Notes under the pieces: generated by a model
What the model was told of the DNA's origin: nothing
What the model saw: only the letters and a program-made list of their open reading frames with translations
Databases searched by the model: none
In this document: piece after piece, positions 38,401-53,400 of the stretch
How positions within the stretch are numbered: the stretch's first letter is position 1
Layout: the number at the start of each line of letters is the position of its first letter
Position numbers and translations under genes: made by a program
From: Ectocarpus siliculosus
Taxonomy: Eukaryota; Sar; Phaeophyceae; Ectocarpales; Ectocarpaceae
DNA length: 64,000 nucleotides
Direction of reading: 5' to 3'
NCBI GenBank assembly: GCA_000310025.1
Contig: FN648905.1
Location: 552,317 to 616,316 of the forward strand

Positions 38401-41400
38401 TAACCAACCACCACGCACCCACGTTCAAAGGACAGTGGTTCTTTCCAGGGAAAGCGGACCTAGGATTGGAGACAGCCCTTCTTTAACAGGGCAATTTATA
38501 TTGAGACAGAGAGAGAGGGAATATGAGATAGGGAATATGGAGAGCAGAAAGACAGAGAGAGATACAGCGGGAGAGGGAGAGAGACAGAGACAGATCAGTG
38601 CCAGGCGAAACCGCTGTTGGTTGCTGTGCAATCACCTTCTGTTTTTCGTGTCTCTTGAACGCGCACCATCTTGCTCGGGCTGTGGCACACACACATTTCT
38701 TTTTTGTTACAGTTTGTTTTTCTGTTTCTCTGCCTGCACGAAAAGAAACTAAGAGCCAAAATTAATTAGTTCCTACATGGTCACGTTAACAAGCAATTTC
38801 CAGCATCGGGTACACGATATATATGAGAATCGATATAAACCTTTAACATGCAAACACCCCCTGGTGGCACATCCCAAAACAATTTGGAGATAAAGAGTCA
38901 CCCCTACACTCCGAGGGAATATCAATATGATAACGGCCCCCCGGTGAGACATTTACCCGAACCATGCAAATTCTGTACCTGCCTCCTCTACCTGATATCA
39001 CTCAAGACATGATACCAATATCGATTATCAATACGCAACAGCCCCCAGCTGAGACATTTCCCCGAAAAATGCATGCAGATGTGCCTGCGCGTTTTTCCTC
39101 TTCTCATTCGACAGGAAATGTCTAAACGTCAATGTCTACGAAACAACCCTCCAAGCCCGAACATTTCCTGCAAACATATGCAACGTGCAAACATTCGCTG
39201 GTGCTGCGTCTGGAATCTTATCAACACATTCCCTCCCCCTGATTATCGACGCAAAGCACAGCAGAATACCAGACCCAAACAATATTCAGCATCAACACAC
39301 TCCATCAAAGCACTCTGATCAGCTGGTACAGCGGCGAGAAACGTGTCACAACCCCCCGCCCGTGGTTTGCTTGACAGCATTAAAACCAGCAGATTATTTT
39401 ACACAATGTTTTGGTCCAAAACAAAACAAGTTAAACCCCAGGAAAATATTCCAATCCGTTTAGGATTGGTTTCAGCTACGGAAAAAAAAAAAAACTGTTG
39501 TATTTGATTCCGCGGCATCACTTTTTTGACCGCGGCCAATTTCTCTCGGCTGGCGAAAGCTACGAGTGCGAGATCGTGGCGGTGCCTTCGCGCGACCTAC
39601 ACCTCGAGGGTCCAGTCGAAGGAGTTTCAATCAAAGCGACACCGGTGCCAAACCCAAGCATTTTGTCTCGCTCAGAATCCCTTTAACCCCTTTGGGTCTA
39701 GGCTGGATTGTCAGTTTTTTGTTTTTGCGCCAATAAAAAGTATGAGAGCGAGAGCGAGCGGAGAGAAGTGCAGAGAAAGACACCAGTGTACTTCTGCGCA
39801 CGCAACAGCTATCTCCACCTGTAGGCCATGAGGGAAGCCGGCGACAGGGTGGTGGCCACAGACAGGGTCGTAGAAGGGTTGATGGGTGGTCACGCTGCGG
39901 TCAGTACGGCAGGTTAGCTGTGTAGACTTTGAAAAGATCAGTTGTCTAGCTGCCTCAACTAAATAGTCTATTTTCGGTATATTGTAAATGATCAGTCCAG
40001 AGAGGGTAAAATGATCAGTGAAGACCCATAGCTGGTATTTCAAGGTATTTGTACTTCGGTACTTCTCTGTTCTCTGTCCCCCCCCGATATGTGCCCTGCG
40101 AGCTCTATAGAGCTCCTGTGTTTTTCAAACAACAAGCACATCCACCAGCACACACCTGTACCTCGTGGTTTCCTAGGTTCGGGCGAGGGTGGTATGTGTG
40201 GCGCTACGAGTGTGGATGTGTTGCTGATATGTGTTACTCGCCTACAGCAGTAGTGGTAGTGTTGTTGCAGCGTTCGTGGTAGCTGCTGACACATTGACTG
40301 CTGGATCTTGGGAACGATTTTCAAATTGTTGGGAGATGCAGCAACCACGATATCCTCGATATCTGGGCTTCGGCAGGGCTTGCAATACCCCTCCCTTTTG
40401 CTGCTCTCTGCTCTTTGCAGCAGTGGCTTCCTACGGTCGGGCGAGTGTATGTGTGGTGCTGCGAAAGAACACATATGTATGCATGTATGTATGCACACAC
40501 ACGTTCATGTACATACGTTGAGAGATTCATGATTTGGCATTGATTGCCCCATTCCCGAGACCTTGATGTTTCTCGGCCGTCACTGACGTCTCTTCATTGG
40601 TCAACCGGTTAGCGCGGGTGCTAATAATCTAGACACACCTACCTATGGACTTGCCAATACACGGCGCGAAGGGCTACAGAGCGGCAACTCCACGACTTGC
40701 CACTACACCAGCATTTGCAAATGATCAATCAATGATCAGTCAGAACGCCTGAAGACTCAAAAGGGTTAACACCTGTTTGCTCTGCTTCTCCGCAGCTGAA
40801 TTCTTTGAGCTCAACAACGCCACAAAACCGCCACGACGACGACGTTCGCGGCCATGCCTGCCCACACCGCAGCCCTCGCCAGCACGGCGAGGGTTTCAAC
40901 TCGCGTCGCACGCAGCGCAGCGAAAAGTACAATACCCCCCCAAATCACAGGCGCTGAGGTGCCTTTTGGGCAACCCCTTGCATTTTTTCGCCACGGCGTA
41001 CTCCACAACCGAGCAAGATACAGCCCCATGCTGGCCACGGCTCGATGCGCTAGGACGAAATAGGCGTGCTGCTTAAGTCTCGGCAAGGACGGTGGCGAGG
41101 CGAGCGAACAGGGCAACGAACATCGTTTCGGCTGGTTTTCGGATCCAGTTGCGCTGCGCTGCCCAGCACACGAAATTTTTGCCGCGTCGACAACTCTGCA
41201 TCCTGCTTTCGGGAGTCCACAAAACTCGGACAGCCAACGCAAACACGGTCTACACATGTGTGTGCCAATTTTCAACGCCATCCGACCTGCACGCCGCCCG
41301 CGACAGCATTTCGTCATCCCAACGCTGACCTCTCGCGGCACAAAACAATCACCCCGCAAGAATTCGCAATTTCTCAACACACACTCAGCCCCTCGACACA

Positions 41401-44400
41401 AACGTGACATCTATGTGAAGCTAGAACTACACCGTGTTCGATGCTCACCCCTTGGTATACCCTGTAGGTCGGGTCACGACGTACAAGCGAGGTTTGCACC
41501 AAGGGGAGATGCAAAATGCAACGCATGGACCACGGGAGCACACATTTCCCGTCACATGCCCCATCAGGCCCGGTGCTGCTGGTCCATCTGCTGCAACCCT
41601 GCATAGCTCCATCGCAAAACGCTGCAACGGGCCTTTCGGCATCATTCGCTGCCAATTTGCAAAGTAAGCATCTCCCGACAACGAGCATCGAAGGGCTGCC
41701 TGTGTATCTCTTCAAGCAGGGCAGTTGGTGCTTGTAGCCGACGAAACCATATGCGCCAACCTACACCTGATGACCAAGCTTGATTTTTTATTTTTTGGTG
41801 ACTTTCTCTCTTTTCTGCCGCGTGTGCACCTTGAAAGAAACGTGATGTCCGGCTAGGCAGCCTCCCACAAGCTATCACATTGAGATACAGCAGTCCTCCC
41901 TGTATTTAATTTGTACATACAGTGTCCGGCGTGCTTTATAAAGCCCTAGCGAACCTGTGTGGGGCACACTTGTTTTTTTGTGCGCGTCGGATAGTCTCCA
42001 ATTGACTGTATACTGAGAATAAGTTACTCTTTCCTAGCACGCCAGTAGTTGGTGCTGATGCCATGTACTGGACACTGCCGGTCGCCTTCCTTCCATTTGT
42101 TTGCGATATCCAACAGGACGACCCCACAACTATAGTACATAGTCTAAGGAACTTACTGTGCGTCTCTCGCCAACCTCCATAGGGAAAACGCGGCGGTCAT
42201 TACTACTACAGCAGCAACAGCAGTGTGTATAGTGTTTTGAAGTGCAGACCAAATAATTCTGCTTGCTGCAGCAGCGGGTAAGACCATCTTCCTTATCTCG
42301 CTCTACCTCTCAAACATCGCAGTCTGCGAAACCCCTGCACAGCAGTAAACATTTGTTCTCGTCATAAACAATAAAGCAGACACACACTCACCTAGAGCGT
42401 TCCCTCGCCAGACAATGGAGGCCTTGGCGGGCGTGCAGAAGAAAAAGAGCAGCCAGCCGGTCACGTATGTATCAGTCAACGGATCGCTCGCTCCGAAACG
42501 CACGGTTTTTCGTCATCCACGACCACCACCAGACTTCGTCCTATGCATCATGTATGCACATATTTATGGATGGACGTCAATATCTCAGTTCAGCACCGCC
42601 TCTCTCTGCATAGATGCACAACTACATACACGCCAAACAAGAAGACCCCACCAGAGCACGAGGCAGCAACCGTTTTTTTCGGCATCATCTCCGCCAAATA
42701 AATCCAGTTCCGGAAACAAACGTATTCGCTTGAGCCCCTCGGGTGCGCGACGACACGTCCACCTATTATGTCCACTTAGGCGAATGATCGACAACAAACT
42801 CATTCAGTCGTTTTCCGATATCCGCGCGGAACGAGTCCTACGTATGCGTTGCACCAATGACACCGCCCATTTTTTCCTACACTCACTCACGCCGACCCCG
42901 ATCTCTGCAACAAAAAGCACCGACAACGATCTCGTCCTCGTCAAACCAAACTTGGGCGACCGTCACACCACGAAGAGATGCGTAAGCTGCTTTGATCGAA
43001 ATACGATCCTCCGCGCCGCCGAGACTACCTACGCCGAAAAGCGCAATAGGAAAAGGCCAACACCGTCACTCCGACCGTTTCCCCAACGAAGCCACGCGCG
43101 GCTCAAAGCCCCAAGTCCAATAAAACCCCGGCCCCCACAGAGGACAACCAGCAGCAGCAGCCCAACCAGCAGCAACCCCGGAAGCAACACGTAACAACAT
43201 CCTTGTCTTGCCCACGAAACGTCGATAGCAGCAGCTAGCTGTGTTTAGCCGGTCCATAAGTACGTGTAGTCGGTTGCGGCGAATGTAGGGCAAATACAGA
43301 CTGCTGCTGTATCTTTTCGGCAGGTACTTGTGTATTTGTTCGGCCGGGAGGTTTCTGCGCAGATTCTTTGTGATCAGTCCGGTTGAGACATTTCCTGTTG
43401 CGAAATACCCTGGCGGTAATCGGGAATAAATTGGTGCCGGTGTCGTTGCCTATTTGACCATGGTGGGTGAAGACTGTGCACAGCACATCAAGGGCACGAA
43501 GCTGGAAAAGACGTTCACCTGTACATGGTACTGTAGTGTAGAGGCTACAGCAGCACCTTCACTACCACAGCATGTCGTTGGCAGTATTACAGAAGAAGAC
43601 AAAAACAAACTTGCAGTTCACGATGTGCATGCAATGCATGTGATGTTCGAAAACTTAAAGCACAAGCGAAATTATTTTAGATATAAAAGCTGTGGCGTAC
43701 AACAACAAAAAATAAAAAAACAGCCCCAACATCCTACAGCAGCAGACCTACCTGTAGTATTGCAACCTCGCCTCAGACTATGTATTACGCAGACCAACAA
43801 AGAACTCCACGAAGAGGTCACGCTTTCACGCTCTATACCAACTAACTTCTGACTACTCCAGGAAATATTCCACTAAATGCTTGTGGTATCCACGAAATGT
43901 GCATACATAGTGGTATGACGACTATAACTTGATCTTTTTGTGTTCACCTGTGAAAGACAGGCAGGGGTATTATGTATACTTGTAGTGGCACACTGCACAA
44001 CAAACGTACGTAAACTCTCTACCGTTCACCTGTATACGGTAAGGTGTATAGGCTACGGCAGCATCTTCAATACTACTGTACAGCGTCGTTGACAGTATTG
44101 CAGAAGACAAACAAACTTGCAGTTTTCCGTGAGATGTGCATGCATGTTCGAGAACTCAAAGCACAAGCTAGCTTTGGCGTACCACAACAACAATAAAATT
44201 AACTAACCCTGTTCAATTCCTTCCTGCAGCAGCAGCAGTAGACCTGTACTCGCCACTTGGCGGGTGTGTGTGTATTTCAGGCATGTATACGTTGCCGTGT
44301 GCACGTGCGTCAAGATACACGATGCACGTAGGGACTTAGAAGGAATTACTTCAGTTAGCGTTGCTATCGCTAGAGAAGGTGACGACAGCAGTCTGTCGAT

Positions 44401-47400
44401 ATCTAGTTGACACCAAGCGGCACAACTACAATAAAATCCGCCGTCGGTGCTACATGTAACAACGACGTGCGTGGTGCTCGGTCATGGTTTATGAGTTGAC
44501 GTTCTCCCAAATCTCGTCCAATGAGCTTCGTGATTCTTTGAGGTGACAGTCCCTACCGTAGACGCCCCCGGGTGCAGGAGCTTTAGTCGTACTTCACGGT
44601 GCTGAAACTCGGCTCGCCCTGGGAGTCTAGAGCTCGCGACAGGGGCGCTGTGATCGTGAGAGTGGCACGCCCACGTCGGCAAAGACGGCCGAAAAAAATG
44701 TTTAAATCCCATTCAAAAACAATTAAAACCGATTTACCGAACCGCAACGTCTAACACAATGACTGAAATAGTGGTTGCGGGCATTCACCGTGCTGTAACT
44801 CTACTGGTCTTTGGAGTTTCGAGCTCGCGACAAGGGCGCTGTGATCCAGAGACTGGCCCGCTGCAGCGAGCAACAGCCGGCGCCAAAAAAAGTCGAAAGG
44901 CGACCGCGAACTGATGCACCGAAAAATAACGTCTTGCTTTTAGAGTGCAACAACGGTTGAACTCTTGCGTCTCAGGCTTCCGACATATTTGTAGTAAAGT
45001 CTATACAAGGTCTCCCTTCGGGACGTGGGTGTCTACCCTCCCTCAGGTGACGCAAGACTACATACGCATTGCCCGAAGACGGACTGCGTCTTACAACGCT
45101 TGTATTTCCGCACAAAACATCGCGCACCTTGTTATATTCTACATTGATTGGAGCCAGCTCGAGCGGACAATATTTTGGCACCGAAAACTCAGACTTCCAT
45201 GATGTCTTTGATTGATGATGGCAGATTTCCGATGGGAACCGAATTTGAAGCCGAAACAACACCACAAATGGGACATGTTCAACACTGTGGCTGGATGCAT
45301 GCTCTCAGACTTGTCTACATTTGGCCCGATGCGAAGTGTAGTAAACGTAGGTACTGCTGTTGGACAAAATGCGATGACACGAAGAGTCACAGCCATGAAT
45401 CATCGAATGAATGAATGAATGGATGTATTGTACGAGTGAAAGTGGAGAAGCAAGAGGAAAATATTTCAAACCGTCGTATTTGATGGGTTTGATATTTTTC
45501 AGAGTTGGTTCGCCAGGCTTTGTCAGCGCGGAACGCGTCCCCGCGGTTTGAGCCAGTTTTCGCAACTTTGGCCGTCAACCACACGCGCCACGGAGGCCTA
45601 CCGAGCTCCGGGCGCGGGCGTTAATGTACCGACGAGCCTCCTGCGTGCCCCTGAGAAGGAATTGCGATAAAAGGCTCGCTGCCGCGAGAGAAAGAAACGC
45701 CGAAGCATGAAAAGTGACCAAATCTTATATGTACATACAAGGCTCCCCTTCGCGATGTAGGTGCAATGGCCTCCCGGGGGCGACGCAAGAGGAAATGGAA
45801 ATGAATTATGGGGTTGTATCGGAGCGTGCGGTAGTGCTGGTGGCCGTATACTAAATCGCACGTATCATCGGACGGTTGAGGCGGGTACGGTTGACCAACG
45901 AGTGTAACTGTTGGGCAGCTACCAATCTCTATTGCCGTTCCGTAGGTGGTTGGGCCATGAGTTGAAGGTAGTGTGCGACACTTTAATAGGTTTGCTGAGG
46001 ATGACCGGCTATTTGAACGTGTTCTGAATTTATTCCCGCTGAGATGCTCTGGAAGAAGGTATTTTGACCTGAGCCTGGAATGGGGATATGAAGGTTGTTC
46101 GTTCTGTGGTCGATGAGTTGCCCTCGGACCGAAGAGTGCATGCTAGGATCATGGAAGACGCGACGGGCGATACATCGCAGTAGGCATGCACCATCACCAA
46201 TTTCGTCGACAATATGCCAGGACTCGTTGCTGCCAGAGCCACTGGAAGGGTTATTGCCGTTGTAATTCCCGTTGTTGTTGCCGTTGTCTTGGTCATCTGG
46301 GTCGCCTTGGTTATTGTTATTGTGGCTGTCGTTGGTGCAACCGTAACCAGGTAGTTGAATGCCGAACACTGGTGGACGTTGCGCACTCTTCTGAGCAGCT
46401 ACCTACTATACCTATTCTGTTACCCGGGACTGGCTGCATTAGAACTTCATTTCAGCCGCGGCCCTGGCGGCTAATCGGCAATAGCAATTCACCCAAAACG
46501 AACAGAGTTAAAGATTCAACGAATTCCAATAATAGTTAAAGATTCAAAGAATTCCAATAATAGGACTAAAGCTCAAATGTGATTTTGGATGGGAGCGGCA
46601 TCCACTTTTTTGAACGTATTACACACATCGCTATGTATTTTATTATGCCTTCCTGTATTCCTGACTGACTGCTATTACTACCACCGCTGACTGCATCATC
46701 GGTGATCGGACAAATGGGGACCAACCTCCTGCCTGCAAAGACACGGCAGTAGATCCTCGGCATTTAACAAATGGTGTCACGATCTATTTCTCTAGAAAGT
46801 AAAGATTCAACGATTTCCAGGACTTCCAGCTCTCTTTAGGAAATCAATACAAACGTGCAGAATTTGCGTGGAACTTGCTCCATGGGCTGTGTATTTTTTT
46901 GTTTTCCACAGACTGCTGTTCGCCTGTACGTGAGTTCGTGTGTGCTGCAGCGGCGTCTCTCTTGGAAGTCCTCCTGCTGTCGTCCTGCTGCTGATGCGAC
47001 CGCTGTTCGCGTGTACGTTAATTCGTGTGTGTTTTAGCGACATCTTTGATGCAGGTCCTACTGCTGCTGCTGTAATCCGCTACGTTGACCCACTTGCTCT
47101 CGTGTATTACGGTGGTACCGTCGTGCTGCCCATGCTCTGTGGGACTTTTGTGCTCTAATTCTTCTGTTTTTTCGAAAGCAGTGAATGTTTTTGTATTTCT
47201 TTGGAAGGCTTTCTTCCCGCGGAACACGTCCCCGGGGTATAGAGCCAGTTTTTTCAACTTTGGGCGTCAAGCACACGCGCCACAGGTGGGTTGCGGTCCT
47301 TGGGCGTGCGCGGTAATGTACCGACGACCCTCGTGCGTGCCCATGAGAAAGAACTGTGAGAAAAGATTGACTTACGCCGGCGAAATATGTCCTGACGCAC

Positions 47401-50400
47401 AAAAACAGGCGAAATGATACATATACATATACAAGGCTTCGGGAGTTAGGTGGTTTTCCTCCCGGGGGCAACGCAAGAGGACATGGCCAATGTCGTCGCG
47501 GTCGCATGGTAGCATCTCAATGTCATGAGCTTCGGTAGTGCCGATTTTAAGACAACCTGCATACTTTGCATGGAACTTGCATCATGTGCAATGTGCTTCT
47601 TTTTTTTATCGCCGTGACTTTTCTCGTGTGCTTGAGCGTGTTATTTTAGGCTAGTGGCGTCCCTGCTGCAGTTCCTCCTGCTGCGGTATTCCCCTGCGTT
47701 TGATCACTCACTCTAACGCATCCATGTTGCCATGGTCTGTGGGACATGTGTGCGTTGCGCAGGCACCAAAAGTCTTTTATCCGAAGCAGTTTTTTCGTCT
47801 TTCTTGTGAAGGCTTTCTTCGTGGGGAACACGTCCCCGGGGTGTAGAGCCAGTTGTTCAACTTTGGGCGTCAAGCATACGCGCCACGGGTGGCTGGCGAT
47901 ATTCGAGCGTGCGCGGTTGTGTACCGATGACCCCCGTGCGTGCCAGTGAGAAGGAACCGTGAGAAAAGACTCGCTTCCGCCATCGAAATATGCCCCGAAG
48001 CACGAAAACAGGCGAAAGTATGCATTCACATACAAGGCTCCCCTTCCGGGAGGTAGGTGCGCTTGCCTCCCGGGGGCGACGCAAGAGGACATGGCCACTG
48101 CTGTCATGGTTGCATTGTTGTATATCTCACCCTTCGGTGGTGCCACGGTTTTGGTTCGGTGCAACATAACTGCAGAAGAAAACCTCGCATCTATTTGCCG
48201 GGAAAATTGTTTTTCACCGCGACTCTTCGCGTGCGCTCTCGCGGTGTCGTTGTCGTAGATCCTATTCCTGCTGAAACACAGACTGTTGTGTTTTCAACTA
48301 CATTCTCTTTGGCGGGTATTTGTACGGTTATCGCTCGGAGGTTTCTGCGCGGAATCTCTGTGGTCAGTCCGCGGGCAATAACATTTCCTCTTGCGAAATT
48401 CCCCGGCGGGTATTCGGGAATAAATCGGATCCGGTGTTGTTTCCTATTTGTCCGTGTTGTCCCCTGTGCAGCAGTGGGCGTGGTGAGTCCCAAGCACACA
48501 TTCGATAGGATGGCGGCGTCTTTACCGCAGATCGTACCGCTGTAACCCGCTGCTCTTGCTCTCCCTCTCCCTCTTGTGTTGTGTACCGCGTTGCTCATGG
48601 TGTGTGGAACATGTGTGGCTTGGGCAGGCGACAAAATGTCAACATTTATTCCCTCTTTTGTGCGCATGAATGAAATTTTCAAGGGTGTGTTCGGTAAGGT
48701 ACTACCGAGGCATACCGACGGTAAATACCCTCGGTATTTGCCATATCGAGCGTCTCTATTTGAACGCTTCAGTAATATTTCAATACCTTACCGAAAATAT
48801 CGGTATGCTTCGGTGTTATTTCAACACCTACCGAAAATATCGGTATGCGTCGGTAGGATTTCATTACCTTACCGAAATTCTCGGTATACCCTTGACAAAT
48901 ATCGAGGGTGCCGGTACCGTAATTCCAATCCGTTTAGGATTGGTTTCAGCTACGGAAAAAAAAAACTAAATGATTCCGCGGCATCAGTTTATTTACCGCG
49001 GTTTTCTTGACCGCGGCCGATTTCTCTCTACTCGCGAAAGCTACGAGCGCGAGATCGCGGCGGTGCCTTCGCGCGACCTACGCCTCGAGTGCCCCATCGA
49101 AAGAATTTCAATCAAAGCGACACCGGCGCCATACGCAAGCATTTTGCCTCCACCAGAGTCAGTTTAGTGTCTTTTTTGTGTGGCTGCCAAATGCCCACAA
49201 GTCAGAGGCGCATAGGCGCCTCTCGGGTCACCCCTTACATTTTTTCGCCACGGCATTCTCCGCAACCAAGCACGATACAGCCCTATGCTAGACACGGTTC
49301 GATGCGCTAGGAGAGAATAGGGATGCCCCGCGAGTCTCGGCAAGTACGGAGACGAGGCGAGTGAACAAGGCAACGAACACCGTTTCGGCTGGTTTTCTGG
49401 TCCATTCGCCCTGCACAGCCCAGCACACGAAATGTTTGGCGCATCGATAACTGCCCATCCTGCTTACGAACGTCCACGAAACTCGGACAGACAAACCCTA
49501 ACAATGTCCGCACAGCTGGGTTTCAGTTCTCAACGCCATCCGACCTGCACGCTGCCCACGACAGGATTTCGTCATCCATACGCTGACCTCTCCTGCCACA
49601 AAACAATCATACCGCATAATTTCGCACTTTCTCAACACATACTAATCTCCTCGACACAAATGTTGCATCGATGTGGAGCTAACAATAACCCTAACCCTTC
49701 GATGCCGATGTCTTAAGTGCATCTCCCTGGTCGGATCACGTACAAGCAACGGCTGCGGTAGGGGGTGCCGCAAAATGCAAGTTATGGATCAAGGCGGTGC
49801 AAATATCCCGTCACGCACCCCCGTTCAGCGGCTGTCGCTTGGTTGCCTCTTGCCCCATAAACAACTCCCTGGTCGGATCACGTACAAGCAACGGGTGCGG
49901 TAGGGGGTGACGCAAAATGCAAGGTATGGAGAAAGGTGGTGTAAATATCCCGTCACACCCCACCGTTCAGCGGCTGTCGCTTGGTTGCCTTTTGCCCCAT
50001 GCACAACTCGTCCCCAAAACGCTGCAACTGGCGTGTCGGCATCATTTCGCTGTCAATTGGCAAAATAAGCAGCTCCCGAAAACGAGCATCAAAAGGGCTA
50101 CGTGCGCATCCCTTTACATTGGCCTCTTCACCCTTGTAGGCGACGAAACGATATGCACCAACGTGCATCACAGCAACCTCGATTTTTCGTTTTTTTTATT
50201 TTCTGAACACGAGGCTGAGTCTTACGGCTTGACTTTTTCCGGATTGGATTAGGGGGGGGGGTCCTTTTCTGAGCCCAAAAAAATATCTGGGCATTCTACG
50301 GGTAGGAAAATGGCAAAATCCAAGAGCCCAGAATCCAACAGCCCAAATGTTTCCAAGGATTCCGGCCGGCCTGTTAGAAAATTGGCCCATTTTCCAACAG

Positions 50401-53400
50401 CGATCGGGTTGGAATATCGCTGTTAGAAATAGGCGGGGGTACTCCCTGGTCACACCCCGATCGTGCCAGAACGAGGAACTGCACCGTCTGCTGGCGAAAC
50501 AGAGGCCAGTATCATGAGGTCATGCACAAACCCTCTGCAGGTATCTAAACTTCAGGGCGTTCTACGTCGTGTTGGCCGCACACCAGCCGAAAACATCAAC
50601 CCTGCTACTGCTCTGCTGACATTCTTGCCTTTCGGCCGAAAAGAGCCGTTTTTGCGCCTGCTGATGTGTGACCAGTTGAAAACGCACGCCAGAGACAGGC
50701 TTTAGACCGTCGACATTCACAAACTGCAGCCAGTGGCGTGTGGTCATACATATACCCTCTGCTCGCGTCCCAGAAACAGAGCGTATTGTCCAGTTTTGAG
50801 TGCACATGGCCTGCAAACGTGAACTAAAGTGTGTTTCGTTGTTGACTTTTTGGACTTTTTTTCTTGTTCCGCCGCGTGTGTGCTCCGTGTGTCACCCGCT
50901 ACCAGTGAACAACGCATACCGAGAGAGGTCTTTGGCCGACGACATCCACAAACAGCAGCCAATGACGTGTGGCCATACACATATGCTCTGCTCGTGTCAA
51001 CAGAGCGTATTGTCCAGTTTTGATTGCACACTGCCTGCAAACGTGAACCGAAGAGTGCGTTTGGTGTTGACGTTTTTTGAATGTTGCCTTTTTTTTCTGG
51101 ATGCTCTGAGCGTGATCAGTCCACAACACATACCAGAGAGAGGGCTTTGGCCGATGACATCCACAAACTGCAGCCGATAGCGTGCAATGATACATATGCC
51201 CTCTGCAGGCGACCCATGAACTGGGCGCTCGGTGTCTTGTTGGTCGCACACGAGCCAAAACCGTGAACTGAAGCATGTTGTGAACCCCCAAAACCTTGAA
51301 TCGGCCCGAAAAAAATATGCCTCGAGGAACCGTAAGAAGGTCGTTTTGGGTCTGGATAATTTTTCCCTCGCAGACCACCCCCCCCCCCCCCGAACGAGAG
51401 AAAAACAAATCTCCGAAATAATCAAGCCATAAGACTCGGCCTGACCCAGCGAATCCATCTGGGCTTTTTCCAAGGTGTTTTGCTATTTTCCACCGCATCT
51501 CTCGACTGGAGATGCAGTCACACCTCCCAGAAGCTACCACATTGCGATACAGCAGTCCTACCTGCATCTAATTTGCACATAAGAGTGTCAGCCGTGCTTT
51601 TTGCAGCTCGAGCGTACCTGTATTCGGACACACTGCTGGTTTTTGTCAGTGCTTGATTGTGACTCATCTGTCGACACTCTGTACTCGCGTAGTATTTTTG
51701 TTGTTGTGAATATACACCCCTGCATACCTGTTTTTGGGCGATCTTCCAGCTCCGACGCGGATATGGGAGTTGCACGCAGATATGCGTATGTACAGCAGTA
51801 GATCCACCGTATATACTACGATACAGCAGTCCTACCTGCGTCTGTTGTTGTTGTTGTTGTTGTTGCCTTCACATTAAGAACCGTTCCGTCCTCTCTGCCC
51901 AGTACCGTCTTCTGTCCGTACTAGCTAACACTTGACGGGGTCGATTCCCGTGGTCACAGGCTGACTTACCCAAAAAAGGTATACGAAAATAGAATGTACC
52001 CGAAGGGTCCGCAAGCCAATAAAAGTCATCGGCAGATAGTCTGGGTCACTCCGCTCGCCTCGGCACGCTATGCGAGGCAACCCTAGATTGGAAAAAGAAA
52101 GAAAAAAAGAAAAAGAAACAGAAGGGAGCAGATGTGTGAAGGAAAAGAGAAGGAGAAAGACACAGACAGAGAGAGACACATGCCGTAGCGACAGACAACA
52201 AACAAACACACAGAATAACACAAGACAACACGGGCCACCCGAGCCAGCAAATGCACGTCATCGCCAAGAGGGCACGTGGATTCAAATACGTGATGCACAC
52301 ACACACACCCCTCCCCCCCCCCCCCCCATTTTTCAGGCGCTCAATCCAGTTTGGTCAAGGAGTTTATTGTGTAGGACTTAGAATGGTTATAATAAAGCCT
52401 ATATATTCCCATAATGTATACCATGGTAGGCTTTAGTGTGACATTATAAAGCCTATGCAGTGGAGAGGTGAATATGACCACACCAAATGTAGCCCCTTTT
52501 AGCAGCAGCAATCAATGTGGTCCTCCTGCAACAGCAAGGAAGGGTATCAGCAAGCAAGCACCCTGTCTGCTGTTCCATATAGAGAAGACGGGGTTCACAT
52601 TATTCTACTACATGCAATGTACCCACAACACACAGCAGCGGTCTAAACCTAACTTCAAGAAGTAAGTAAGAGAGGTGTAAGGTTTCGAATAGCCATATGC
52701 ATGCATACTAAATGCTATACAATAGAACATGTATAGGTTATACTATACCACACTATTTCCTGCATATATCTATGTATACGGTATATAACAGACCCCCCCC
52801 TCCCCCTACACTACACTACACTACAAGGGTGTGTTTAGTGTTCCTGCCGTAACTCTGTTTGTTGTCGGTAGACACTGACTGACTGACTGCTGTGCTGTTT
52901 GTTAGGAAAAATAGATACACACACAAACAGAAGATAGAAGACTGTTGCACTGTTGGTCTGCTGTATTATTATAGGGGTCAACAAGCAGCCACTCACTGCT
53001 GCTTAAGAACAGATCGTTCCGAAACGCACCTTCATTCGTCATCCACGACCTCGAGACAGACGCTAACCAACGAACAACAAGCAAGCGTATGCATGTAGAG
53101 GACTCCGCGCAAAGAGAAAGAGATGTATGCGCTTTTGCGTCTTTTTTTTGTTTGCAGTTCAATGCGCCCCTACTCGGGCTCCCGTCGTTGGATTGTACTG
53201 TTGTATAGTACCGGGACCCTCAACCGAAGCCCATGTTTCGCGGAAGCTGCCACTTGTTTCGTCAAGCCGTCACACACAAACCAAATTTCAATCCGTCCAA
53301 AGGATCAAAGGAAGGCAACCTCGGATTGGAGGCAGCCCTGCATGAACAAGGCAATTCATATTTCAGTACCTCACCGATATTCTCGGTACGCTTCGGTAAG

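Noticed and set aside
40811-41410. 199-codon open frame on the minus strand
   Set aside because: It lies in repeat family C and the frame is broken in the second copy at 49.2 kb.
51925-51955. tRNA T-arm-like stem-loop (ACGGG, GTCGATT, CCCGT)
   Set aside because: No acceptor, D or anticodon arm could be folded around it; at most a decayed SINE.
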